DNA of 64,000 nt from Rhizobium sp. 18065 (GTDB lineage: Bacteria > Pseudomonadota > Alphaproteobacteria > Rhizobiales > Rhizobiaceae). The notes under the pieces are model-generated. The model saw nothing but the letters and a program-made list of their open reading frames with translations, did not search any database and had not been told where the DNA came from. Below, one piece after another: positions 55,258 to 64,000 of the stretch. Within the stretch, counting starts at the first letter, position 1. Every line of letters starts with the position of its first letter. Where the stretch lies: the NCBI RefSeq assembly GCF_902706095.1, contig NZ_CACSJP010000002.1, forward strand, positions 554,527 to 618,526, written 5' to 3'. The translations under genes and the position numbers were made by a program.

Positions 55258-56463
55258 GTGAAAAGATTGGACGTGATCGACGGCATGCGGGGCTATTTCC
55301 TCGTCTTTATGCTGGTCAACCATCTGGTATTCACAGGCGGCCTTTGGCTCGTCGAAATCAACCATCGCAATCTCGCCTTCGTCGAGGATGCGCAGGGCTT
55401 CGTCTTCCTGTCCGGTCTTCTGACCGGCATGGTCTATGCCCGCAAGATGATGAAAGACGGCTATGCCGTTGGGCGCGACCGGATCTGGTCGCGTGCGTTG
55501 GAACTCTATCGCTACGCCATGGCCATCATGCTGGTTGTCCTGGCACTGCAACTGATCCTGCCCGGCGCCGGTGCAATTTGGCAAAACTGGCTGGGTCCGA
55601 CCAAGCTCTTCGACCCGAGCAGCCTCCTGCCGGTGATCTCCTTCCTGTTCCAGCCGACCTTCATGGACATCCTGCCGCAATATATCGTCTACATGCTGTT
55701 TGCGCCGATCGTCATCTGGCTATGCCTGCGCGGTCAGTGGCTCGGTGTCGCCATCGGCTCGCTGTTGATCTGGATGGCAGCCCAGCTCGGCCTGCAGCGC
55801 GCCCTCACCTATCCGCTCAACGAGTGGCTGGCTGGAGCGCCCGAAAAGGAGGGCCTGCGGGTCAGCTTCAACCTGCTCGGCTGGCAGATCGTTTTCTTCG
55901 CCGGCATCATTGCCGGCAGCCTGACCTCGATGAAGCAGATCGAATGGCAGAAGGTCTTCAATCCGCGCAGCACCACGCTCGCTTGGACCGCCCTTGCCGT
56001 CTGCCTCTTCTTCGTGCCGTTGCGCATCATGACCGCTCATGGTCTGATGCCGGGCGTTGTGCTGGAAAAATTCGGCCTGATGGAAGTCCGCGCCGATTTT
56101 GGTCCCGTCTATCTGCTCAATTTCGCGGCTGTGGCCTATGGCCTCGCCTGGCTGTTGATTGCCGGTCCGCGCAGTGAGAACGGCACCATTCGCAAGATCG
56201 CCAACGGCCTGACCAGCCTGTTCTCGCTGAACATCCTGCAACTGCTCGGACGCCACTCGCTGCAGATCTATGTCTGGCATGTGCTGATCGTCTATCTGGT
56301 CTACTATCTCGATGGCCGCACGCCGGAACTGTCGCAACTGACCAAGACGATGATCACTGCCGTCGCACTGGCACTCCTCACCCTGCCCGCCCTGTGGCGC
56401 GACCGCGAACGGCTGTTCGGCGACAGCGCCTTCCTCGGCCCATGGGTAAAGAACACGGCCTAA
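55258..56463 (+). CDS. opgC: OpgC membrane acyltransferase
   Basis: A 401-residue multi-spanning membrane protein of the OpgC family, which adds succinyl groups to osmoregulated periplasmic (cyclic) glucans. LDVIDGMRGYFLVFMLVNHLV at the start and LLGRHSLQIYVWHVLIVYLV near the end match the family. GTG 55258 with GGGAG 6 bases upstream is preferred; the frame is open further upstream but the residues are not family-like. Two operator-like sites lie 117-167 bases before the start. Confidence 0.9.
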   Translation: MKRLDVIDGMRGYFLVFMLVNHLVFTGGLWLVEINHRNLAFVEDAQGFVFLSGLLTGMVYARKMMKDGYAVGRDRIWSRALELYRYAMAIMLVVLALQLILPGAGAIWQNWLGPTKLFDPSSLLPVISFLFQPTFMDILPQYIVYMLFAPIVIWLCLRGQWLGVAIGSLLIWMAAQLGLQRALTYPLNEWLAGAPEKEGLRVSFNLLGWQIVFFAGIIAGSLTSMKQIEWQKVFNPRSTTLAWTALAVCLFFVPLRIMTAHGLMPGVVLEKFGLMEVRADFGPVYLLNFAAVAYGLAWLLIAGPRSENGTIRKIANGLTSLFSLNILQLLGRHSLQIYVWHVLIVYLVYYLDGRTPELSQLTKTMITAVALALLTLPALWRDRERLFGDSAFLGPWVKNTA

Positions 56464-56486
56464 ACACCCGGTTCGACTCAACAAAA

Positions 56487-56514
56487 AAGGCGGGACCGCG
56501 AGGTCCCGCCTTTT
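56487..56514. terminator. bidirectional terminator opgC/aatA
   Basis: AAGGCGGGACC (56487-56497) and GGTCCCGCCTT (56502-56512), 11-bp stem with loop GCGA, A run upstream and T run downstream. Confidence 0.85.
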
Positions 56515-56534
56515 CGCATTTCAGATCGTGTTGC

Positions 56535-56553
56535 CTACTTACAAGAAGCGCAG
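56535..56553 (-). pseudogene. second copy of the aspartate aminotransferase 3' end
   Basis: These 19 bases match 56555-56573 at 16 of 19 positions. In another frame they read C-A-S-C-K and a stop, exactly the C-terminus of the gene just upstream on this strand, with synonymous changes (TCT, TGT instead of TCG, TGC). Confidence 0.75.
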
Positions 56554-56554
56554 C

Positions 56555-57877
<1,323 letters not shown>

Positions 57878-58030
57878 TTATCGCGTCACCGAGCCAATCC
57901 GCCCTGTGCGGCGCCCGCCCCGTCATGTGAAAGCCGCGACATGAACCCAGCACCGCCATAATTCCGTCCCGCTGCCGTCGCGGAATGCCGGTTGTCTGCG
58001 CCTGCCCGGCAACAGCGTGGAAGGCCCACC

Positions 58031-58480
58031 ATGAATACCCGCACGAAGAAGCCCGTTGAGCTCGACTGCACAACCTCCCCTCGACGGTCCCGACGGCCCG
58101 CCATCAAAGCCGCCGGCATCACAACATTGGCGGTCACAGGCCTGGTGGCGGCTCTGACCTTCGGGGCAAGCGCCGAAACACCACTCGCGCCGAGGCTCCC
58201 GACCACGCAACATCAAGCAGCCGTCATGGCGGCACCACACGGCGATCCCTCCGCCAGCCCCTCTGTAAGTAACCAGCTGGTCAGCCCGTCAGACAAGACT
58301 GACGGCGAAAAAACCGGAAGCATCGGCGGGGGAAACAGTTCCCTCATCGGCGAGGAAAGGCGCGTTCTGATCGGCCTGCTGTTTCTCTGTTTCGCAGTCA
58401 TGGTAATAGGCGGTTACGGGCTATGGCGCCGCAGCTTCAGGGATCTGATCCAAACCCGGATTGGTGTCGACCGGCCCTGA
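58031..58480 (+). CDS. hypothetical exported/membrane protein
   Basis: A 149-residue protein with no recognised family. A basic N-terminus (NTRTKKPVELDC) leads into a signal-like segment (ITTLAVTGLVAALTFGASA, about 32-50), a low-complexity Ser/Pro/Thr region (50-105) and a C-terminal membrane segment (VLIGLLFLCFAVMVIGGYGL, about 113-132) ending in a short basic tail. Topology would place the middle in the periplasm. GGAAGG 6 bases before ATG 58031. Confidence 0.7.
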   Translation: MNTRTKKPVELDCTTSPRRSRRPAIKAAGITTLAVTGLVAALTFGASAETPLAPRLPTTQHQAAVMAAPHGDPSASPSVSNQLVSPSDKTDGEKTGSIGGGNSSLIGEERRVLIGLLFLCFAVMVIGGYGLWRRSFRDLIQTRIGVDRP

Positions 58481-58665
58481 ACTGACATTGACACTGCCGC
58501 GCTGGAAACGCTGCCGTTCACAATGAGGTCAACAGACGGCGGTTTTGCACCTGGCACCTGTCACAGCCCTTGTCTGGCCTCGCCAGTCCACCAAATAGCA
58601 TCAGAGACCGGATTGCCTGAAATCCACTCATTGCGCCTGGAAGACAAAGACCGTGTGGAGGATCC

Positions 58666-59826
58666 ATGACCGCGACATACAGCCTGAAAATGCGCCTTTC
58701 CCTCGCCGCCATCATTGCTGCGGCAGGGCTTCCGGCAGCACAGCCCGTTCTGGCGCAGGAGAAGATTCAGGCCGGTGACGTCGCGATCAACGTTCAGCCA
58801 ATCGCCGGCAACCTTGAAAACCCCTGGTCTGTAGAAGTCCTGCCCGATGGAGCATACATCGTCACGGAAAAGCCGGGCCGTATCCGCATCATCCGCGACG
58901 GCAAGACCAGCGAGGCCTTGACGGGCCTGCCGGAAATCCGCGTTGCCGGCCAGGGCGGATTGCTCGATATCGCCCTGGCGCCTGACTTCGCCGAGACCCG
59001 CACGCTCTATTTCACCGCCGCCGCCGTCGCCGGCGAAGGCGGACACGGAACAGCCGTCTTTTCCGCCCGGCTTTCAAAGGATGAAAGCGGTCTCGAAAAC
59101 GTCCAGCAGATCTTCGTGATGAACAAGCTGACCGGAACCGGCCAGCATTTCGGCTCGCGCATCGCGATTGCCGCCGACGGCAGCCTGTATTTCGGCATCG
59201 GCGACCGTGGCGAGATGGATCGCGCCCAGGATCCGGACGATCACGCCGGTTCCATTCTCCACATCAAGCCCGACGGCACGCCCGGCGACGGCAACCCGTT
59301 TGTCGTCAACGGCAAGGGTGCGGCGGAAATCTGGTCGGTCGGCCACCGCAATCCGCAAGGCATCACCATCGATCCGAGCGACAACCGGCTCTACACGGTT
59401 GAACATGGCGCGCGTGGCGGCGACGAGATCAACAGCCCGAATGCCGGCAGCAACTACGGCTGGCCGATGATTTCCTATGGCAAACATTATTCCGGCGCCG
59501 AAATCGGCGTCGGCCAAGCCGCCGATGGCTACGAACAGCCGCTGCACTACTGGGATCCGTCGATCGCCCCCGGCGCAATTGCCGTCTATCGCGGCGCGAT
59601 GTTCCCCGAATGGAATGGCGACTTCCTGGTTGCCGCCCTGAAATATCAGCTGCTCGCCCGCATCGATCGGGCCGAAGACGGCTCCATCGGCACGGAAGAA
59701 AGACTTCTGACCGGAGACTATGGCCGCATCCGCGATGTCAAGGTGGCGCCGGACGGCTCCATTCTGCTGGTCACGGATGAAGAAGATGGCCAATTGATAC
59801 GCCTGTCTCGCGCGGATGCATCCTAA
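58666..59826 (+). CDS. PQQ-dependent aldose sugar dehydrogenase-like protein
   Basis: A 386-residue periplasmic beta-propeller of the soluble aldose-sugar-dehydrogenase (YliI/Asd) family. A signal peptide precedes LENPWSVEVLPDGAYIVTEKPG; the cofactor-site region has HNP-like GHRNPQGITIDPSDNRLYTVEHGARGGDE and NYGWPMISYGKHYSG. It oxidises aldoses with PQQ in the periplasm. GGAGGATCC precedes the ATG. Confidence 0.92.
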   Translation: MTATYSLKMRLSLAAIIAAAGLPAAQPVLAQEKIQAGDVAINVQPIAGNLENPWSVEVLPDGAYIVTEKPGRIRIIRDGKTSEALTGLPEIRVAGQGGLLDIALAPDFAETRTLYFTAAAVAGEGGHGTAVFSARLSKDESGLENVQQIFVMNKLTGTGQHFGSRIAIAADGSLYFGIGDRGEMDRAQDPDDHAGSILHIKPDGTPGDGNPFVVNGKGAAEIWSVGHRNPQGITIDPSDNRLYTVEHGARGGDEINSPNAGSNYGWPMISYGKHYSGAEIGVGQAADGYEQPLHYWDPSIAPGAIAVYRGAMFPEWNGDFLVAALKYQLLARIDRAEDGSIGTEERLLTGDYGRIRDVKVAPDGSILLVTDEEDGQLIRLSRADAS

Positions 59827-60110
59827 AGGCGAAAAAGGCGAACACAGAAAATTTCAACTGAAAAACACCGTGTTCGGACTTCGAATTCTGCAAATCTCCA
59901 TCGCACACGATGCAAATTTTCGCCGAAACGCCAATTCCGGCCAAAATCCTCCTCCCGAGACCGGCATATCCCTTGATATCCAAGGGGTATCGCCGTTAAC
60001 CTTCGGAAAACTTTTGCTTGCCAATTCCTGATAAACCAAGCACTCTTTTCGTGTTCGGGCAAATTTGCGAGCATGGGAAGACCTAATAAACAGATGCGCG
60101 CCGGGGACGC
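59827..60110. other. gene-free stretch after the sugar dehydrogenase
   Basis: About 280 bases with no convincing gene; frames here are short and atypical. A CCCTTG-ATATC-CAAGGG hairpin (59970-59986) lacks a T run. Confidence 0.4.
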
Positions 60111-60114
60111 TATA

Positions 60115-60166
60115 ACAACCCCGGGCAGATGATCTTGAGCCGCTGAGTTCAGTGTTTCGGGGTTGT
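60115..60166 (+). promoter_or_regulatory. structured 5' leader of the cold-shock gene
   Basis: ACAACCCCG (60115-60123) and CGGGGTTGT (60158-60166) form a 9-bp stem more than 110 bases before the csp start. Long folded leaders are usual in cold-shock mRNAs, where temperature changes the fold and translation. Confidence 0.45.
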
Positions 60167-60284
60167 ATGCGGTAACAGGGCCCCTTTCCTCACATATCGA
60201 CAAATGCCTGTCGCTCACCCGTTCGCGGGAAAACATTGCAATGCTGCCCCGCCGAATATGGGCAGAGAGAAAAGGACCTGACGC

Positions 60285-60500
60285 ATGGCCGAAACTGGCA
60301 CTGTAAAATTCTTTAATACCGACAAGGGCTTTGGCTTCATCAAGCCGGACAATGGTGGCGCGGACATCTTCGTTCACATCTCCGCAGTGCAGGCATCTGG
60401 GCTTTCGGGCCTGACCGAAAACCAGAAGGTAAGCTTCGACACGGAACCGGATCGCCGTGGCAAGGGCCCGAAGGCCGTAAACCTGCAGGTCTCCGGCTGA
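60285..60500 (+). CDS. cold-shock protein (CspA family)
   Basis: A 71-residue single-OB-fold RNA chaperone. RNP1 KGFGFIKPD and RNP2 DIFVHIS are intact, and the N-terminal ETGTVKFFNTD is typical. AAAGGAC is 7 bases upstream. Binds single-stranded nucleic acid and prevents RNA structure at low temperature. Confidence 0.96.
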   Translation: MAETGTVKFFNTDKGFGFIKPDNGGADIFVHISAVQASGLSGLTENQKVSFDTEPDRRGKGPKAVNLQVSG

Positions 60501-60530
60501 TCTCATCCGGTCCCTGCTTCGCATTCGCGG

Positions 60531-60554
60531 CCCGGCAGGTTTGCCGGGTTTTTT
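60531..60554 (+). terminator. csp terminator
   Basis: CCCGGCA (60531-60537) / TGCCGGG (60542-60548) with a four-base loop and six T (60549-60554). Confidence 0.85.
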
Positions 60555-60645
60555 CGTTCAGCTTCCGTTCAGCCATCCGAGACTAGTGTCTCCTCATCGC
60601 TCGGTATCCAAGAGCAAAGCCGCTTTGGCATGAGGAACTGACCTT

Positions 60646-61071
60646 ATGATGAAAATCGCAAAATACGCCCTTCTCGCGACGGTCGTCACCTTGACCCCGA
60701 TCATGGCATCGAGCCAGGCCGAGGCCCGGGATCGCTATCGTCACCACAGGGACAATGATGCCGTTGCCCTCGGTGTTCTCGGCCTTGCAACCGGCGTGAT
60801 CGTCGGTTCGGCTATCGCCAGCCAGCCGCAGCGGCGCGTCTATGTCGAGCCGGCACCGGTCTATGACGAGCCGGAATATTACGTCGACGATTATCCGCCG
60901 CCGCCCCCGCCGCGCCGCAGCGTCTACCAGGAGCGCCGCGTCAGCTATGGCGTCGAGCCATGGACGCCGGAATGGTACGACTACTGCTCGAACCGCTACC
61001 GCAGCTTCAATTCGCGCAGCGGCACCTATGTCGGTTATGATGGCATGTCGCATTTCTGCACCGCGGGCTGA
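60646..61071 (+). CDS. BA14K-family exported protein
   Basis: A 141-residue protein with a signal peptide (KIAKYALLATVVTLTPIMASSQAEA), a Gly/Val-rich membrane-like segment (GVLGLATGVIVGSAIAS) and a Pro/Arg/Tyr-rich middle. The C-terminal CSNRYRSFNSRSGTYVGYDG with a final Cys (HFC) is the BA14K motif, described in Brucella as an immunogenic lectin-like protein. GAGGAAC precedes the ATG pair. Confidence 0.9.
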   Translation: MMKIAKYALLATVVTLTPIMASSQAEARDRYRHHRDNDAVALGVLGLATGVIVGSAIASQPQRRVYVEPAPVYDEPEYYVDDYPPPPPPRRSVYQERRVSYGVEPWTPEWYDYCSNRYRSFNSRSGTYVGYDGMSHFCTAG

Positions 61072-61097
61072 CCAAAACGACAGTTAGCCTGAATTGC

Positions 61098-61126
61098 AAA
61101 GCGCCGCTTCCGCGGCGCTTTTTTTT
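61098..61126. terminator. terminator between BA14K and MBL genes
   Basis: AAAGCGCCGC (61098-61107) with GCGGCGCTTT (61112-61121), loop TTCC, followed by T to 61126; works for both convergent genes. Confidence 0.85.
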
Positions 61127-61144
61127 GATGCATGCGCCTTGGGA

Positions 61145-61789
61145 TCAGAGCCCGCGCAGGAATGGATTGTTCCGGCGCTCTTCGCCAATGCGCCCGCCCG
61201 GTCCGTGGCCACAAATAAAACCGACATCATCGCCCAGCGGAAAGACCTTGTCGCGGATCGAATTCAGCAAGGTCTGATGATCGCCTCCCGGCAGATCGGT
61301 TCGGCCGATCGAACCACTGAACAGCACATCGCCAAGATGGGCAAAGTTCTGGTTCCGGTCAAAATAGATTACATGCCCGGGAGCATGACCAGGGCAATGA
61401 TAAACCTCGAACTCGTGATCGCCGAAGGAAACCCGGTCACCGTCCTCGAGCCACTGATCAGGCAACACATTGCGCAGGCCGGTGATGTTGTAGGTCTTTG
61501 CCTGTGTCTCGATCCGCTCCAGCAGCGGCAGATCGTCCTTATGCGGACCGATGATCTTGAGGCCGAGACGCTCCTTGAGTTCGGCTGCACCACCGGCATG
61601 ATCGAGATGGCCGTGCGTGAGCCAGATCGCCTTCAAGCTGATCTTGTTCTCTTCGATCGTCTGGATGATGACATCGACATCGCCACCCGGATCGACAATC
61701 ACGCCTTCGCGCGTTTCGTCGTCGAACAGAATGGTGCAATTCTGCTGGAATGGAGTAACCGGGATAATACCTGCCTGAACTTGACCCAT
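61145..61789 (-). CDS. MBL-fold metallo-hydrolase (glyoxalase II-like)
   Basis: A 214-residue metallo-beta-lactamase-fold hydrolase. The metal-binding motif THGHLDHAGG and the downstream YHCPGHAPGHVIYFD and GDVLFSGSIGRTDLPGGD are complete. Similar to YcbL-type glyoxalase II enzymes that hydrolyse thioesters. ATG 61789 (MGQVQAGIIPVTPFQQNC) with AGGAAG upstream is better than the longer frame. Confidence 0.92.
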   Translation of the reverse strand: MGQVQAGIIPVTPFQQNCTILFDDETREGVIVDPGGDVDVIIQTIEENKISLKAIWLTHGHLDHAGGAAELKERLGLKIIGPHKDDLPLLERIETQAKTYNITGLRNVLPDQWLEDGDRVSFGDHEFEVYHCPGHAPGHVIYFDRNQNFAHLGDVLFSGSIGRTDLPGGDHQTLLNSIRDKVFPLGDDVGFICGHGPGGRIGEERRNNPFLRGL

Positions 61790-61852
61790 CGGGACTGCTT
61801 CCTTTGACGCTATGGACAGGAAGCGCATATCACGACTGTTCGGCGACGGAAA

Positions 61853-62014
61853 TCAGCGGTTAAGCCCGTAGGCGCTCGAAACGGGCGATCCCGGCAACAT
61901 CGTTGCCTGCGCCACCAGCAAGCTGGCCACCATCAACTTGGCCGCGACGACGACAATCACAACCGGCTTCAAAGACCGTGCCGATGTGCTTTCCTCGATT
62001 TCATTGTGGAGCAT
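61853..62014 (-). CDS. small membrane protein with structured leader
   Basis: A 53-residue protein: a charged N-terminus (HNEIEESTSARS), one membrane segment (PVVIVVVAAKLMVASLLVAQ) and a short Pro/Ser-rich tail. No family is recognised. The case for a real gene is its own promoter (62124-62153), a folded leader (62046-62105) and GGAAGGGACGGG before the ATG. Confidence 0.5.
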   Translation of the reverse strand: MLHNEIEESTSARSLKPVVIVVVAAKLMVASLLVAQATMLPGSPVSSAYGLNR

Positions 62015-62045
62015 GAGAGCCCGTCCCTTCCTCATTCCTGGCATC

Positions 62046-62105
62046 CTTAGCCGAATGTCCTTACGTGGACCTGTCCGACCCTTCTCGAGGGTCATAACGG
62101 CTAAG
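62046..62105 (-). promoter_or_regulatory. branched RNA element in the small-protein leader
   Basis: CTTAGCCG (62046-62053) and CGGCTAAG (62098-62105) close two inner hairpins: GTCC/GGAC (62057-62070) and GACCCT/AGGGTC (62077-62093). A third partner GTCC (62073-62076) can compete for the same GGAC, so two folds are possible. Confidence 0.5.
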
Positions 62106-62123
62106 TCGGCAAGAGGTTTCCGC

Positions 62124-62153
62124 CTATTACGCAAGCTGTGCGATCCGTGTAAA
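62124..62153 (-). promoter_or_regulatory. promoter of the small membrane protein
   Basis: On the minus strand TTTACA (62153-62148), 18-base spacer, TAATAG (62129-62124); start of transcription would be near 62117. Confidence 0.5.
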
Positions 62154-62383
62154 ATCATTGGAGTTTTGCCGCACTTCCGCTTAGTTTGCCGCCAATCGCA
62201 TACAGTGCCGTTTCCGGTGCCGTGAATGCGCATTGAGCGATCGGCCCGGAACGAACGGCCAGGAACGAGCGGGAGAGCCAAAGCGGACGATTGTGCCGTG
62301 GCGATCCCGGACAGCAAGCCGGCCAATGCCTTGCGGAGCGCAGCGCCTCTGCCAGGAAAGGCCGGAAGGAAAGGAATGACAGC

Positions 62384-62899
62384 GTGGTACGACAGTCTGC
62401 TGTAAAGGCTGCCAAGAAGGATCTTCCCGAATTGCCTGTGGTCGACGACAAGGCAATCGATTTCGAAACGATCGAAAGGCTGTTTTTCGCCTATCGCGAT
62501 TTCGTTTCCGATCCCGATGCGATCCTGTCGAAGTTCGGCTACGGCCGGGCCCATCACCGGGTCGTCTACTTCGTCAGCCGGCGTCCCGGCATGACGGTGG
62601 CCGACCTGCTGGCGATCCTGCAGATCACCAAGCAGAGCCTTGCCCGCGTGTTGAAGGAACTGATCGACAGCGGCTATATCCGCCAGATGGCCGGTCCCGC
62701 CGATCGCCGCCAACGGCGCCTCTATCCGACGCTCGCTGGCCGCGAACTGGCGCTTGCGTTGTCGCAACCGCAATCGCAGCGTATTGCCAATGCCATGCAG
62801 GGACTGTCCATCGCCGAGCGCGAGGCGGTCCGCCGTTTCCTCGACGGCATGCAGAAACAGACAGTTGCAGTGAACCCGGATATCGACGGAGCCGACTGA
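62384..62899 (+). CDS. petP: MarR-family regulator, PetP-like
   Basis: A 171-residue winged-helix regulator: MTVADLLAILQITKQSLARVLKELIDSGYIRQMAGPADRRQRRLYPT is a MarR DNA-binding pattern. It starts at GTG 62384 after GGAAAGGA and is separated by 1 base from an OmpR-type regulator gene, the arrangement of petP-petR in Rhodobacter. Role in rhizobia unclear. Confidence 0.8.
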   Translation: MVRQSAVKAAKKDLPELPVVDDKAIDFETIERLFFAYRDFVSDPDAILSKFGYGRAHHRVVYFVSRRPGMTVADLLAILQITKQSLARVLKELIDSGYIRQMAGPADRRQRRLYPTLAGRELALALSQPQSQRIANAMQGLSIAEREAVRRFLDGMQKQTVAVNPDIDGAD

Positions 62900-62900
62900 C

Positions 62901-63602
62901 GTGGCCAAGAAGATCCTGCTTTCAGACGATGCGCCGCATCTTCTCGTTGTCGATGACGATACGCGTATCCGCGCCCTGCTCCACCGCTTCCTGACAGAAA
63001 AGGGTTTCCGGGTGACCGTGGCCGCAGACGCCGCAGAAGCGCGCCGCAAGCTCGAAGGCCTCAACTTCGACCTCCTGGTGCTGGACGTAATGATGCCGGG
63101 GGAATCCGGCCTGTCGCTGACCCAGAGCCTGTCGGACGCGAAAAAGTGCCCGGTGATCCTGCTGACCGCCCGCTCGGAAGCGGATTCGCGTATTGCCGGC
63201 CTGGAAGCCGGCGCTGACGACTATCTGGCCAAACCCTTCGATCCGCGCGAGCTGGTGCTGCGCATCAACAACATCCTCAAGCGCAACCTCAATCCGGACG
63301 CCCCGAAGATCGAGCAGGTCATGTTCGGCCCCTATACCTTCTCCGTTCTGCGCAAGGAACTGCGCAAGGGTGCCGAAACCATTCGCCTGACCGACCGCGA
63401 ACAGGAAATCATGTTCCTCTTTGCCACGCGCGCGGGTGAGACGATCGCCCGTCATGAACTGGTCGGCAATGACGCAGAAGTCGGCGAACGCACGATCGAC
63501 GTCCAGATCAATCGCCTGCGCCGCAAGATCGAGGATGATCCGGCCAATCCTTTGTGGCTGCAAACCGTTCGTGGCATCGGCTATCGCCTGAGCATGGACT
63601 AG
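62901..63602 (+). CDS. petR: OmpR-family response regulator, PetR-like
   Basis: A 233-residue two-component regulator. Receiver domain with acidic pocket DDDTRIR and phosphoacceptor Asp in LLVLDVMMPGESG, Lys in YLAKPFDPREL; the C-terminal OmpR winged helix ends in GERTIDVQINRLRRKIEDDP. GTG 62901 is the start. The adjacent histidine kinase gene (63652) is its likely partner. Confidence 0.9.
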   Translation: MAKKILLSDDAPHLLVVDDDTRIRALLHRFLTEKGFRVTVAADAAEARRKLEGLNFDLLVLDVMMPGESGLSLTQSLSDAKKCPVILLTARSEADSRIAGLEAGADDYLAKPFDPRELVLRINNILKRNLNPDAPKIEQVMFGPYTFSVLRKELRKGAETIRLTDREQEIMFLFATRAGETIARHELVGNDAEVGERTIDVQINRLRRKIEDDPANPLWLQTVRGIGYRLSMD

Positions 63603-63651
63603 TCGGTCAGCCGACGGCAAACGGCCGCGTGCCGGCAAGGAAGCGAAGACG

Positions 63652-64000
63652 ATGACGCTTTTCGAGCAGATCCGCCGGGATCAGGATCGCAGTCCGGCAA
63701 CGGGCTTGCGGTATCTGGCTCGTTGGCTGCGCCACCGACTGCCGACGGGCCTGTATGCCCGCTCGCTGCTGATCATCATTCTGCCGATGCTGATCCTCCA
63801 GACGGTCGTTGCCTTCGTCTTCATGGAGCGTCACTGGCAATTGGTGACCGAACGTCTCTCGTCCGCCGTCACCCGTGACATATCGGCGGTGATTGCCCTG
63901 ATCGAGGCCTATCCGAGCCCGCAGGATTACGGACAAATGGTTCAGATCGCAAAGGAACGCCTGAACCTCACCATCGCGATGGAGCCCGGCTCGGAACTGC
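63652..64000 (+). CDS. EnvZ-like sensor histidine kinase (5' part)
   Basis: The first 116 residues are visible; the gene runs out of the window. A basic N-terminus (RYLARWLRHRLPTGLY) precedes the first membrane segment (ARSLLIIILPMLILQTVVAFVFM, about 38-60) and the start of a periplasmic sensing domain. AAGGAAG before ATG 63652. Directly downstream of petR with 49 bases between, so it is the presumed cognate kinase. Confidence 0.85.
   Translation, partial: MTLFEQIRRDQDRSPATGLRYLARWLRHRLPTGLYARSLLIIILPMLILQTVVAFVFMERHWQLVTERLSSAVTRDISAVIALIEAYPSPQDYGQMVQIAKERLNLTIAMEPGSEL

Overview
The window looks like a chromosomal segment of a member of the Rhizobiaceae (Rhizobium/Agrobacterium/Sinorhizobium relatives). 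The evidence is high GC, RpoD with the long alphaproteobacterial acidic linker, carA and carB as separate loci, a greA-lpsB...lrp-trxB-lsrB order that I recall from Sinorhizobium, an AbcR (alpha-r15) small RNA behind lsrB, an alphaproteobacterial GTTC-N7-GTTC LexA box, an opgC gene and a BA14K protein. No tRNA, rRNA, CRISPR array, prophage or intact insertion sequence was seen.

Layout. 1-7.7 kb: an accessory catabolic locus with an FAD oxidoreductase (cut by the window edge), a GcvT-like methyltransferase, a polyamine-type ABC importer without its binding protein, a class III aminotransferase and a Rieske oxygenase. The last two carry near-identical BetI-like palindromes upstream, so I infer a quaternary- or methylated-amine degradation regulon. 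7.8-16.8 kb: a remnant of an IS3-type element, a FabV/FabMG-like putative reductase, a divergent ATPase zeta-subunit paralogue, small conserved proteins, a lysG/lysE pair, an M20 amidohydrolase and a TonB-like DUF930 protein. 16.9-25.6 kb: rpoD, a membrane adenylate cyclase, dnaG, a BrnT/BrnA toxin-antitoxin pair, a YqeY protein and carA. 25.6-33.7 kb: a MATE pump with a terminator in its leader, LysR/aldo-keto reductase, a zinc metallopeptidase, a GST, a zinc alcohol dehydrogenase and a 2H phosphoesterase. 33.9-43.6 kb: carB (also behind a leader terminator), a DUF4258/DUF2283 pair, an ArsR-SRPBCC-SRPBCC operon, an MFS pump, and a radical-SAM/UdgX DNA-repair pair under a LexA box. 44-51 kb: greA (leader terminator), lpsB and a second glycosyltransferase, lrp, trxB, lsrB, AbcR, ArsR and an Old Yellow Enzyme. 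51-64 kb: an NmrA-like/LysR pair, a calcium/proton antiporter, opgC, an aspartate aminotransferase, a PQQ-type sugar dehydrogenase, a cold-shock protein, a BA14K protein, an MBL hydrolase, a small membrane protein with a structured leader, and petP-petR-histidine kinase (cut by the window end).

The most unusual signals are: (i) two minus-strand genes, rpoD and the aspartate aminotransferase gene, whose last codons are repeated just beyond the stop with synonymous differences; (ii) a shared palindromic operator tying the amine-catabolic genes together; (iii) intrinsic terminators inside three 5' leaders (MATE, carB, greA); (iv) a branched, possibly switchable RNA leader before a 53-residue membrane protein at 62.0 kb. 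Functions are assigned from recognised motifs and remembered families only; no database search was possible.
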